Of a stretch of DNA of 52,629 nucleotides, positions 34,319 to 43,031 are shown in pieces. The DNA comes from an uncultured Christensenella sp. (GTDB lineage: Bacteria > Bacillota > Clostridia > Christensenellales > Borkfalkiaceae): positions 19,633 to 72,261 of the forward strand of contig CAJTOY010000002.1 of NCBI GenBank assembly GCA_910578195.1, in the 5' to 3' direction. How positions within the stretch are numbered: the first letter of the stretch is position 1; every line of letters begins with the position of its first letter. Both the position numbers and the translations under genes were made by a program. The notes under the pieces were generated by a model. That model was not told the DNA's origin and did not search any database. It saw nothing but the letters and a program-made list of their open reading frames with translations.

Positions 34319-34582
34319 TTACTCGGAAAGACATTCCATGGCAAACCGAACCCCGAATTTTATCCCAGCTTTTAAATACTCATCGACCGCACACCCCTCG
34401 CAGGTTGCCATTAAATCCGCAAAGTTTTTAAATAGCTCGGCTTGTTCTCCGTTTAACTTTCCTAACAACTCATTGTAAACATCAAATCCTTGTTTTGAGT
34501 ATTTTTCATACTCTTCACCCTTATTAATAGAATTAAGCCATGCGTCATCTTGATAAATGATGTAATCCAAAATTTTATTCAT
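34319..34582 (-). CDS. Small helical protein, DUF6809-like
   Basis: 87 residues, acidic and all helical, with LNGEQAELFKNFADLMATCE in the middle and the end FGVRFAMECLSE. This pattern resembles small DUF6809 proteins of Firmicutes, whose role is unknown to me; the match is from memory. AGAGGTT lies before the ATG. The gene sits in an AT-rich pocket between rpsO and a membrane-protein gene, two conserved blocks not normally joined, so it may be an accessory insertion. Confidence 0.65.
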   Translation of the reverse strand: MNKILDYIIYQDDAWLNSINKGEEYEKYSKQGFDVYNELLGKLNGEQAELFKNFADLMATCEGCAVDEYLKAGIKFGVRFAMECLSE

Positions 34583-34620
34583 AATGTAACCTCTGATTTA
34601 AAATTTGATTTATAGATAAC

Positions 34621-34626
34621 ATTATA
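34621..34626 (-). promoter_or_regulatory. Possible -10 box for the DUF6809-like gene
   Basis: TATAAT on the minus strand, about 39 nt before the ATG, in very AT-rich sequence. No good -35 hexamer lies at the proper distance. Confidence 0.35.
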
Positions 34627-34675
34627 TAAACTTTTCATAAAAATATTTGATTGTCCATAAAATATGAACAATTAT

Positions 34676-34710
34676 TAAAAAACCAGCCCGCTCCGTAACG
34701 GAGCGAGCTG
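34676..34710 (-). terminator. Terminator after the 34714-35595 gene
   Basis: On the minus strand CAGCTCGCTCCG pairs with CGGAGCGGGCTG (one mismatch; 34684-34710), followed by GTTTTTTAATAAT. It starts 3 bp after the stop codon. Confidence 0.85.
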
Positions 34711-34713
34711 TTT

Positions 34714-35595
34714 TTATTCTTCCTCTTCCCCGCTTAAAACAAAGCTTTCGAGAAGCACCGACTTGCCGTCGGCGGTGTATGCGACGGCGGTTTCGCGCGG
34801 GCTAATAATCTTATTCATAAAAAATCCCTTTACCTTGACGGTGTGCCGCTCGTTCCACTTATCGATATAGCAATATTGCAGCTGCTTACTCTCGCCGCCG
34901 CCGTAAGTTTTCTCCGTGTAAAAAACTCTGCCCCAGGCGAAATAGGGATTTGCCCTCAGAATTTCGTTCACGCGCTTTTTGCGCTTTATGTACTTCACCG
35001 AAAAACAGATTATCAGAACGATAATCACCGTCGGGAATATCAGCGAAAAAGTCAAAAATATAGGCTCGTCCCACAAATTAGGCAAAATAAACAAGCCGAG
35101 CGGCAATGCGTAAATCGCCAGCATACCCGCAAGGCAAATTGCCAACCACTTATAAACCTCGTTGTATTCCAACGACTTTATAGGCTGCGACGTATCGACA
35201 TCCAACAGTTCGCCCGTAAGCCCGTCGAAATCGTCGTCCGAACGCGCCGCTTCGTTTTTGAGGAATTTTTGCATATCCTCGGGCACGAACGTGAACTTTT
35301 TCATAACAAAGCTTATGCTTTCGTTAAACCCGACCATTACGTACTGCCCCTCGTAAAAAGGCACTTCGCGGCAGTAATAACTTGTAAATTCGGCGCTGCG
35401 CACGCGCATTTTATCGTCGGTAAAGGTATAAGTGACCCCAACTTCGCCCTCGTAATCGTCCGACGGAATTCTGATAATGCGTACGCTTACAACTATGCCG
35501 TCGGTAAATAAACAGCCTTTTACCGCGTTTTTATTTCTGCCCGCGGCGAGCGAATAAGGTTTGCTTGTATCTAACCTGTAAAAATCAACCGCCAT
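34714..35595 (-). CDS. Membrane protein with two central helices, unknown function
   Basis: 293 residues. A beta-rich N-terminal part (about 1-145) is followed by two hydrophobic helices (about 148-172 and 180-203), a basic patch (KYIKRKKR) and a second beta-rich part (about 220-293, YAWGRVFYTEKTYG-like). The layout resembles DUF3592-type Firmicutes membrane proteins, but I cannot place it firmly. The start overlaps the hemZ end by 11 nt, so it is co-transcribed with hemZ, the MBL hydrolase and relA. A clear terminator follows. Confidence 0.75.
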   Translation of the reverse strand: MAVDFYRLDTSKPYSLAAGRNKNAVKGCLFTDGIVVSVRIIRIPSDDYEGEVGVTYTFTDDKMRVRSAEFTSYYCREVPFYEGQYVMVGFNESISFVMKKFTFVPEDMQKFLKNEAARSDDDFDGLTGELLDVDTSQPIKSLEYNEVYKWLAICLAGMLAIYALPLGLFILPNLWDEPIFLTFSLIFPTVIIVLIICFSVKYIKRKKRVNEILRANPYFAWGRVFYTEKTYGGGESKQLQYCYIDKWNERHTVKVKGFFMNKIISPRETAVAYTADGKSVLLESFVLSGEEEE

Positions 35596-36949
35596 AAAGC
35601 TTTTGCCTTTCCTCTATTATTTTATTGAGTTTATTGATATAAGTCGGAATATCTTTCGGGGAAGCGTAGCGCTCGATTCTGCCCTCGCCGACGAACAGCT
35701 TCTTCGATATCGCGTTGCCGCCGACCGCCACGTTGTCCGAAATTTCTTCCATAACGTTTATATTATATACGCACGCCTTGCCCGTCTTGCACCAGCCGAC
35801 GTTTTCGAATCCACCCGCCTGATACTTCTGGCGGTACATATAGTAGGGCGAATACCCCGCCTTTTCAAGCATTTCGCGCGAGAGGTTCACCATGTCGGCA
35901 ATGCCCGAAATATTCAGCCGTTTAACGTTTTCTTTCAGCTTCGCGCCCGATTTCAGCGAAAGGGTGTGCACCGTTATATTCGCGGGGTTCAGCTCGATTG
36001 ACTTTCTCAGCGAATATTCGAAGTCGCCGACGCTCTCGTCCGCAAGCCCCGCTATCAAATCGATATTGATATCGAAGTTGTATTTTTCCGCCATGGCGTA
36101 CGCCCCGACGGTCTGCGCGGCGGTGTGCTTTCTGCCTATCGCTTCGAGGGTTTTGTCGTTGAACGACTGCGGATTGACGCAAATTCTCGTCACGCCGTAG
36201 TCCTTTGAAAGCTTCAACTTTTCTTCGGTGAAAACGTCGGGTCTGCCCGCCTCGACCGTATATTCGGGGATATCGGGGAACTCCTCTTTTACCGCTTTAT
36301 AAATGCGTTCCAGCCGCTCGGCGCTTAAAACGAAGGGCGTGCCCCCGCCGATATACACGCTGTTAAGCTTATCTATAACGGGCTTTACGGCGTGAATTTC
36401 TTTTACGAGGCAAGAAATATATTGGTCGACGTATTTCTCGGTCGCGGTAATCGGCGCGGTAATGAACGAGCAATACTCGCACTTCGTCGGGCAGAATGGT
36501 ATGCTTATAAACAAGTCCTGCCCGCCCGCGGTACCGTAAATGCCCTTCTGGGCTTCTATGGTCTTTGCGACGAGCTTTACGTTATCTTCCGAAACGTCCA
36601 TTTCCTTAAAAAGGGGCTTGAAATCCCTTCCCGCGGCAAGCTCGCCGTACGCGAGCTTGGTCGGTCTTATCCCCGTAAGCGCGCCCCACGGAAGCTTGCC
36701 CTTGACCTTGGAAAGCACACTGTAAAACGCGAGCTTTGCGTATCTTTTGGCGAGGCGGCGAAAGACGAGGTCATCCTCCACCTCGCACTCCTTTTCGAAG
36801 TCGTAGAATTCGCCGCAGTATTCCACCGCGTTGAAAAATTTCCCTTCGCCGAAGGAAAAATAATGTGTAAAGTCCTCTTCTTCGCAGCCGAACGCGCGGA
36901 TTACGTCCATAATTTCGGGGCGAAGATATTCGCTGTTAGTGTTTAGCAT
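35585..36949 (-). CDS. hemZ: Coproporphyrinogen III dehydrogenase-like radical SAM enzyme HemZ
   Basis: 454 residues. A non-catalytic N-terminal part (about 1-140) precedes the radical SAM core with the cluster motif CPTKCEYC (C153, C157, C160). SVYIGGGTP and the long HemN-like barrel follow, with INIDLIAGLADE later. HemZ is the Firmicutes relative of oxygen-independent HemN; whether it truly makes protoporphyrinogen or coproporphyrin is debated. It overlaps the MBL hydrolase gene by 14 nt, part of the conserved clostridial relA-MBL-hemZ order. The ribosome site AAAGGAAA is rather distant. Confidence 0.93.
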   Translation of the reverse strand: MLNTNSEYLRPEIMDVIRAFGCEEEDFTHYFSFGEGKFFNAVEYCGEFYDFEKECEVEDDLVFRRLAKRYAKLAFYSVLSKVKGKLPWGALTGIRPTKLAYGELAAGRDFKPLFKEMDVSEDNVKLVAKTIEAQKGIYGTAGGQDLFISIPFCPTKCEYCSFITAPITATEKYVDQYISCLVKEIHAVKPVIDKLNSVYIGGGTPFVLSAERLERIYKAVKEEFPDIPEYTVEAGRPDVFTEEKLKLSKDYGVTRICVNPQSFNDKTLEAIGRKHTAAQTVGAYAMAEKYNFDINIDLIAGLADESVGDFEYSLRKSIELNPANITVHTLSLKSGAKLKENVKRLNISGIADMVNLSREMLEKAGYSPYYMYRQKYQAGGFENVGWCKTGKACVYNINVMEEISDNVAVGGNAISKKLFVGEGRIERYASPKDIPTYINKLNKIIEERQKLYGG

Positions 36950-37541
36950 AGGGGTTGAATTTCCTTTCGTATGCGAGGGAAGTGTCCTCCTCGTGCCCGC
37001 AATATACCTTATAATCTCCGTCGAGCGCGAAAAGCTTGTTTACGCTTTCTATAAGCTTTTTTCCGTCGCCCGTAGGCAAATCGCATCTGCCGATTGAAAG
37101 TCTGAAAAGGGTGTCGCCCGTGAAGAGGTTGCCGCCCGCGACGTACGTTATGCCGCCTGCGGTGTGACCGGGCGTGTGCAACGCTTTGATTATTATGCCC
37201 GCGAGGGTTATTTCTTCGCCGTCTTTCAGCGTTTTTTCGATTTCGAATTCGGGAATAAACACCCCGCCGAAAATATTTCTGTTTTCGGGGCTGTGTATGA
37301 GCGCTTTTTCGAATTCGCCGCAGTAAATCGGTACGCCCGCCGCGTAAAATCTGCCGCAGCCGCCGACGTGGTCGAAATGACCGTGCGTCGACAGCACCGC
37401 TGCGACGGTTAAATTTTTTTCGGCGCAGACGTCAAAGAGGGCGGGCTCGGCACAGTCGATAACGACCGCGTTTTTGCCGTCCTCAGTGAGTATATACGAG
37501 TTGCTTCCGAAGCCGTAGGGCTTGACCTTTATTATCTGCAT
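36936..37541 (-). CDS. Glyoxalase II-like metallo-beta-lactamase-fold hydrolase
   Basis: 201 residues. Metal motifs are THGHFDH (52-58), the later His in TPGHTAG, the bridging Asp in FTGDTLF and the His in YCGHE. This is the short YqgX/GloB-like class without the glutathione-binding C-terminal domain. It is likely a thioester hydrolase, perhaps for methylglyoxal detoxification; the substrate is uncertain. It begins 1 bp after relA and overlaps hemZ, with no ribosome site of its own, so translation is probably coupled. Confidence 0.9.
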   Translation of the reverse strand: MQIIKVKPYGFGSNSYILTEDGKNAVVIDCAEPALFDVCAEKNLTVAAVLSTHGHFDHVGGCGRFYAAGVPIYCGEFEKALIHSPENRNIFGGVFIPEFEIEKTLKDGEEITLAGIIIKALHTPGHTAGGITYVAGGNLFTGDTLFRLSIGRCDLPTGDGKKLIESVNKLFALDGDYKVYCGHEEDTSLAYERKFNPYAKH

Positions 37542-37542
37542 A

Positions 37543-39666
37543 TTAATTCGTCGTTCTGAACACGTCTATAATTCGTCTGTCTTTTTTAATGCGTTTGACG
37601 AGCAAATCGATATCCGAGCGCTTGTTGAGCCTTATTTTTATCTCGAACTCCGCTTGCCCTTCCTTGTTCAGTCTGCCGTTGATTGCCGTGATTGAAAGGT
37701 GCATTGCGGCGATTTCCGCTATTATGAACGCCGTGAGCCCCTCCTTGTCCTCTGCTATGATTTTGAAGCCCGCGATAAACTCCGCGCCCTCGCCCGTCCA
37801 CAAGGCGGGTTGAAGGCGTTCGGGGTCCTCGCCGCTTAAATTGGGGCAGTCCTTGCGGTGTACGATTACACCTCTGCCGCGCGACACGAAGCCGACGATA
37901 TCGTCGCCGGGCACGGGATTGCAGCAGTGCGCGAAGCGCACCAAAAGTCCGCTCATGCCCTTTATTTCGACCGTGCTGGCGGGTTTTCTGATTTTGTCGT
38001 TGGACAAAACCTCGGCGGGCTTGGGAACTTCCTTTTTATAGTAGTCTATAAGTTTGCAGATTACCTGGTTTACGCTGACCGCGCCGTATCCGACCGACGC
38101 CATCATTTCGTTGACCGAAGAGAATACAAGCTTGTTTGAAAGCTTTTTGAACGACTCCTCGGTAAGAAGGTCGGCTAAGCTGTAACCCCGCCTTTTCGCC
38201 TCGGCTTCGAGCATGGTTCTGCCCGTCTTGGCGTTGGTCTCCTTCATTTCTTTTTTGAAGAACTGACGAATTTTCGCGCGCGCCGAGCCCGATTTTACGA
38301 ATTTGAGCCAGTCCCACGAGGGGCCCTTAGTGTTCGGCGAGGTCAGAATTTCGACTACGTCGCCCGTGTGCAGCGCCGAATTCAGCGTGACTATGCGGGA
38401 ATTCACCTTTGCGCCGACGCACTTGTTGCCGACCTCGGAGTGAATCGCGTAGGCGAAGTCGACGGGAGTCGCTTCGAGAGGCAGAGAAATAACCTTGCCG
38501 TTGGGCGTGAACACCAAAAGCTCGCTCGAATACAGGTCGTTTTTTAGGCTGTCGACGAATTCCTTGGAGTCGTTCAGACTGCCCTGCCAGTCCATTACGT
38601 CGCGTATCCACGAGAGGCGCTGGTCGAAGCCCGTCTCGGAAATTTTCTGTTCCTTGTACTTCCAGTGCGCCGCAATACCGAACTCAGCCATTTCGTGCAT
38701 TTCGCGCGTGCGTATCTGAATTTCGAAAAACTGTCCGAAGTTGGTCACTACCGTTGTGTGCAGCGACTGGTACATATTGCGCTTGGGTGTCGCGATATAA
38801 TCCTTAATGCGCCCCGGCACGGGCTTCCACTGTTTGTGGATTTTGCCGAGCACTTCGTAGCACTCGTCTATGGTTTCGACGATTACGCGGACGGCGGAAA
38901 GGTCGTAAATCTGGTCGAGGGTTTTGCCGTAATTTTTCATTTTACGGTAAATGGAATAAAAATGCTTGGGTCTGCCGAACACCTCGCCGTCTATCCCGCT
39001 TTCGTCCAAAAGGGTTTTCAGCTCATTTACGACGAAGTCGACCATATTGTGCCGCTGTTCGAGCTTTTGGTGTATGTTGGTCACGAGGTATTCGTACGCC
39101 TCGGGGTCGAGGTATTTCAAGCACAAATCTTCGAGCTCGCACTTAATCTGCGAAATACCCAGCCTGCCCGCAAGGGGCGTGAAAATTTCAAGCGTTTCCT
39201 TTGCGATGCGCTGTTGACGCTCGTTCGAAAGGAAATTGAGCGAGCGCATGTTGTGAAGGCGGTCGGCGAGTTTGATTATGATAACGCGCACGTCGTTCGC
39301 CATTGCAACGAAGATTTTGCGGAAGTTTTCGGCGTCCTCCTCCTCGTGCGAGGCATAGCGGATTTTATCGAGCTTGGTTACGCCGTCGACGAGGGTCAGA
39401 ATTTCGCCGCCGAAATAAGTGCGGATATCCTCGGCGGTGGCGTTGGTATCCTCTATAACGTCGTGCAAAAAAGCCGCCGCGATTGACGGCGTGTCCATGC
39501 CGAGGTCTATAAGTATTTCCGCAACCGCGCACGGGTGCGTGAAATACGGCTCGCCCGAGGCGCGCTTCTGCCCCTCGTGCTGCATTTCCGCATAGCGGTA
39601 GGCGGAAAGCAAGGTCTCTCTGTCCTCGTCGGGATATTCGTAAATTTTTTCGTATACAGTACTCAT
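37543..39666 (-). CDS. relA: Bifunctional (p)ppGpp synthetase/hydrolase (RelA/SpoT homologue)
   Basis: 707 residues. The HD hydrolase has YFTHP (H44), HDVIEDT (68-74) and KLADRLHNMR. The synthetase has GRPKHFYSIYRKM, YDLSAVRVIV and EIQIRTREMHEMAEFGIAAHW. TGS, helical, zinc-finger (FAHCCNPVPGDDIVGF) and ACT domains complete the long RSH form, so both activities look intact. It makes and degrades the stringent-response alarmone. Its ATG overlaps the recJ stop (ATGA). The recJ-relA-MBL-hemZ order is typical of Clostridia. Confidence 0.97.
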   Translation of the reverse strand: MSTVYEKIYEYPDEDRETLLSAYRYAEMQHEGQKRASGEPYFTHPCAVAEILIDLGMDTPSIAAAFLHDVIEDTNATAEDIRTYFGGEILTLVDGVTKLDKIRYASHEEEDAENFRKIFVAMANDVRVIIIKLADRLHNMRSLNFLSNERQQRIAKETLEIFTPLAGRLGISQIKCELEDLCLKYLDPEAYEYLVTNIHQKLEQRHNMVDFVVNELKTLLDESGIDGEVFGRPKHFYSIYRKMKNYGKTLDQIYDLSAVRVIVETIDECYEVLGKIHKQWKPVPGRIKDYIATPKRNMYQSLHTTVVTNFGQFFEIQIRTREMHEMAEFGIAAHWKYKEQKISETGFDQRLSWIRDVMDWQGSLNDSKEFVDSLKNDLYSSELLVFTPNGKVISLPLEATPVDFAYAIHSEVGNKCVGAKVNSRIVTLNSALHTGDVVEILTSPNTKGPSWDWLKFVKSGSARAKIRQFFKKEMKETNAKTGRTMLEAEAKRRGYSLADLLTEESFKKLSNKLVFSSVNEMMASVGYGAVSVNQVICKLIDYYKKEVPKPAEVLSNDKIRKPASTVEIKGMSGLLVRFAHCCNPVPGDDIVGFVSRGRGVIVHRKDCPNLSGEDPERLQPALWTGEGAEFIAGFKIIAEDKEGLTAFIIAEIAAMHLSITAINGRLNKEGQAEFEIKIRLNKRSDIDLLVKRIKKDRRIIDVFRTTN

Positions 39667-41969
39667 AATTCCCTTACCAGATTATATAATTCGGAATTGT
39701 TCAAATCGGTCTTTATTCCGCGGTACACGGTCAGCGCGCCGCCCTCGTACGAAATGAGCGAAAGCTGTTTAAACACTTCGAGCGCGAACGCCGTCTGCAC
39801 GGCGGGGAAGCCGAGCTTGCCGCCGAGCGCGATTTCCGCGCTGTCGCTCCCCGAAATATTTTTCGCGTTAGCCGAAACGGCGGCGAAAATTTTCAGAAGC
39901 TGCTCGCGGTTCGCGTCGGTCGCCTTTAAAAAGTTATTGCCCGCAAGCTCGCCGCACATAACAATTTCCTTGCCCGCAAGCGACGCTATGCGCCCGCACA
40001 GCGGGGTATCGTCTAAAAAGACAATTTGTTTGAAGCCGCTCAAATCGACGTCCGCGCGGGGTGAAATCAGCACGCAGTCGGCAAGGTTGCCCGAGGTCAG
40101 ACAGAACAGCTCAACCGAAAGGCGGGATAAATTTTTGTAGTGCGAGAGGGTTGAAAACTCGCTTGCGATATACACCGTGCCGTAGCCGCACTCTCCCTCT
40201 GCGATTGCCTCGATTTCGTTTAAAGTCACTTTTTTAACCGAGCAGTTTATTTCGGGGCTTGCAAGGGTCAAGATGTTGTTGACCGAAATTTCCTCCGCGC
40301 AGCGGCTGCCCGCGGTTTTGGAGTAAACTATGTCGCGTACCGAGCCCTTTATGTACTCCCGACCGCGGAAAGTGGATATATTGTATTCGAATAAAAAGCG
40401 TTTGGGGGCGCGGCTTTCCATTAAATAGGTATACTTCGCGCCGTTGAAATATATAAGCTCGATTTTTTCGCTTTTCAGATTGACGTGCGGCGAGCCCGCC
40501 TTGACGGGACGGACTTCGAGCGCGCCCTCGTCCGCTTCGAACATCGGGCGGCGGTTGCCCACGCCGAACGGTTCTAAAAGTTCGAGCTCCTTTGCAAACC
40601 GCGCGGAATACTGCGCGGTCAGTTTACCGCTGACGTAAACGGTGGGTTCGAAGTCCTCCGCGGAGTAATTTTTCGATAAATACTCGTTCAGCGCCTCTTC
40701 GAGCTTGTCGAAATTATCCGCTTCGACGTTGACGCCCGCGGCTTGCGCGTGACCGCCGAACTCGGCTATCCACTCGCCGCACGCCTTCAACGCCTCGAAC
40801 ACGTTTACGCTTTCGACCGAGCGCGCCGAGCCCTTTAAAACGTCGCCGTTGCGCACGAAAAGCAACACGGGGCGGGCGTACTCGTCCGCGAGCCGCGCCG
40901 CGACTATGCCGACGAAGCCCGTATTCCAGCTTTCGTCCCAAAGCATTATGACCCTACCGTACGCGCCGCGCTCCTTTAACTTCTGCTTTGCGGAAAGGTA
41001 CAGCTCGTCGCAGTATTTCTGGCGTTCGAGATTGTACGCGGTAAGCTTCGAGGCGAGGTTGAAAACAGTGTTGTCGTCCTCCGCCGTGAACAGCGCGAGC
41101 GCCGCGCGCGCGTCGCCCATTCTGCCCGCCGCGTTGATTTTGGGCGCGATGCCGAAGGCTATCGTCTGGGAATTCACCGCGCTGTCGACTTTCGATAAAA
41201 ATTGGGAATAGCACTTGCGCGGGGTTTTGTTTATGAGTTTGAGCCCCTCGGCGACGATGTCGCGGTTTTCGCCCGTGAGCGGAACGCTGTCCGCAACCGT
41301 CGCGATTGCCGCAAAGTCGAGGTATTTATAGGCGCTTTCGCCGTTGAGCGCGACGCCGACTTTGAGCGCGACGCCCGCGCCGCACAAATTGTCGTAAATA
41401 TAACCGTCGTTAAACTTCGGGTTGACGCAGATACAGTCGGGGAGAATTGCGGGCAGCTCGTGGTGGTCGGTTACTATTACCTCCGCGCCCTGCTCCTTGA
41501 TATACTCGACCTCGTCCGCGCACGAAATTCCGCAGTCGACCGTTATGAAAAGCTGGGGAAAGTATTCCTCGAAAATTTCGTCGATTGCGTTCTTGTTCAG
41601 TCCGTAGCCGTCGCGGCGTTCGGGAACATAGACCACGGGCTCGATGCCGAAGTCCTTCAAGGCGTTGCACATTATGGTTGACGCGCAGACGCCGTCCGCG
41701 TCGTAGTCGCCGTAGACGACGACAACCCAGTCCTCGTCGCGGGCGCGGGTTATCAATCCGACCGCTTCGTCCATTCCGCTCATTTTAAAGGGCGAAATGA
41801 AGTTGGCGCGCGAAGGATTGATAAATTTCTTTATCTTTTCCCTATCGTTCACGCCCCGCCCGAACAGAATTTTGACGGTGTCCTCCAACAGCCCCGTTTC
41901 GGAGGCAAGCTGTTTTACGATATTCAGTTGTTCGTCCGAAAGTTCGTATTCGGAAACAATTCTTTTCAC
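39663..41969 (-). CDS. recJ: Single-stranded DNA exonuclease RecJ
   Basis: 768 residues. DHH-family motifs are VVYGDYDADGVCAS (motif I), ITVDCGIS (II), VTDHHE (III) and FAAIATVADSVPL (IV); PKINAAGRMG and GGHAQAAGV (DHHA1) follow. The last 250 residues form the C-terminal extension seen in Firmicutes RecJ. It digests single strands 5' to 3' in recombination and repair. The start is a GTG at 41969 with a weak site; it lies only 11 bp after the T-run of the secF terminator, so expression needs read-through or an unseen promoter. Confidence 0.95.
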   Translation of the reverse strand: MKRIVSEYELSDEQLNIVKQLASETGLLEDTVKILFGRGVNDREKIKKFINPSRANFISPFKMSGMDEAVGLITRARDEDWVVVVYGDYDADGVCASTIMCNALKDFGIEPVVYVPERRDGYGLNKNAIDEIFEEYFPQLFITVDCGISCADEVEYIKEQGAEVIVTDHHELPAILPDCICVNPKFNDGYIYDNLCGAGVALKVGVALNGESAYKYLDFAAIATVADSVPLTGENRDIVAEGLKLINKTPRKCYSQFLSKVDSAVNSQTIAFGIAPKINAAGRMGDARAALALFTAEDDNTVFNLASKLTAYNLERQKYCDELYLSAKQKLKERGAYGRVIMLWDESWNTGFVGIVAARLADEYARPVLLFVRNGDVLKGSARSVESVNVFEALKACGEWIAEFGGHAQAAGVNVEADNFDKLEEALNEYLSKNYSAEDFEPTVYVSGKLTAQYSARFAKELELLEPFGVGNRRPMFEADEGALEVRPVKAGSPHVNLKSEKIELIYFNGAKYTYLMESRAPKRFLFEYNISTFRGREYIKGSVRDIVYSKTAGSRCAEEISVNNILTLASPEINCSVKKVTLNEIEAIAEGECGYGTVYIASEFSTLSHYKNLSRLSVELFCLTSGNLADCVLISPRADVDLSGFKQIVFLDDTPLCGRIASLAGKEIVMCGELAGNNFLKATDANREQLLKIFAAVSANAKNISGSDSAEIALGGKLGFPAVQTAFALEVFKQLSLISYEGGALTVYRGIKTDLNNSELYNLVREL

Positions 41970-41980
41970 TTTAAATTACC

Positions 41981-42005
41981 AAAAAAAGGCGGGATAAGCC
42001 CCGCC
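41981..42005 (-). terminator. Terminator after secF
   Basis: On the minus strand GGCGGG (42005-42000) pairs with CCCGCC (41993-41988), followed by TTTTTTT. It ends 11 nt before the recJ start codon. Confidence 0.85.
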
Positions 42006-42020
42006 CTCTTTATTCTTATT

Positions 42021-43031
42021 TTAAGATTTTTTCGCCGTTTTATTGGGGGTGCGGTTCGCTTTGAAATCTTCGCCGATTTTCTTGAAGCGCGAATATACCG
42101 CGGGCGTAAAGAACGCCGTACCGTAGAATGACGCAACCGCGCCAAGTAATGCGAGAACCGCGGGAGTGACTATCAACGCAACCGAAAGCGAGCTGATTGC
42201 AAGAAGCACGAATACCGCAACTGCCGCCGCCGCAATACATACCGACGTGAACGCTATGCTCATAAAGCTGTCCTTCGCGCAAGCGTCGACTTGTTCGAAC
42301 GCGTCGAGCTTTGCAAAGCTTTCGTCCTTGAACTTTTTACGCATTTTATCGAACAGGAACGCACAGCCCGCCATGGTCATAAGCACGGTCAGCGCGCCGA
42401 AGGTGAACACCGACGAGCCGAGGGGTACGCGGGTTATCGCCGCAAGCGCGACGAAAAGCGCGACGTTGTGAACGTTTGCAAGCAATGCCGAAAACGCCAT
42501 TGTGAGCTTATATCTTATCGCAAAGTAAATGAACTGCAAAACCATTGCCGACGCAACCGCAATCGAGCCGTAAATGAACGCCTTGCTTCCGCCCAAATCT
42601 GTTTCCACGCTGTGGAAATACGCGTTGCTCAGTTTGCTGGGGGTGTAACCCTCGCGCTCGGTATTGAGGCGGGTATGGATTGCCTCCGCCGCTTTTTTGA
42701 CGTTTGCTTCGTCGGTATTTTTGTTGAATTTGAAAACGAGCTCGCCGCCGCCGTTCGTGTCGCCGCTTGTAAACGCGTAGTAGCTTACGCCGACCTTTTC
42801 GAACTCTTCGTCGCAGACGTCCTTAATGCCGTCCTCGTCGCCGAAGCTGGACAAATCGACGAACGCATAGTCGACCGCGACCATGTTATAGCTCGAATAT
42901 TCTGCGCCGTAGTTGAAGAACCCGCCCGCGAGGAACTGGCAAACCAGCCCGACCGCAAGACCTATCGCTATTACAAGCGCGGAAACGATTACCATTATGT
43001 GCATTTTCGAAGAAAGCTTCAAATTAGCCAT
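42021..43031 (-). CDS. secF: Protein translocase subunit SecF, divergent
   Basis: 336 residues. One N-terminal helix (about 11-36), an external domain (about 40-140) and five C-terminal helices give the SecF layout. In the usual GYSINDTIVVFDR region this protein reads LMTMAGCAFLFDKMRKK, so the conserved membrane Asp is replaced by Gly. SecF works with SecD as a proton-driven helper of Sec export. It overlaps secD by 8 nt and has GGGAGGA before the ATG. The position (SCIFF maturase-secD-secF-recJ) supports the call despite low similarity. Confidence 0.85.
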   Translation of the reverse strand: MANLKLSSKMHIMVIVSALVIAIGLAVGLVCQFLAGGFFNYGAEYSSYNMVAVDYAFVDLSSFGDEDGIKDVCDEEFEKVGVSYYAFTSGDTNGGGELVFKFNKNTDEANVKKAAEAIHTRLNTEREGYTPSKLSNAYFHSVETDLGGSKAFIYGSIAVASAMVLQFIYFAIRYKLTMAFSALLANVHNVALFVALAAITRVPLGSSVFTFGALTVLMTMAGCAFLFDKMRKKFKDESFAKLDAFEQVDACAKDSFMSIAFTSVCIAAAAVAVFVLLAISSLSVALIVTPAVLALLGAVASFYGTAFFTPAVYSRFKKIGEDFKANRTPNKTAKKS

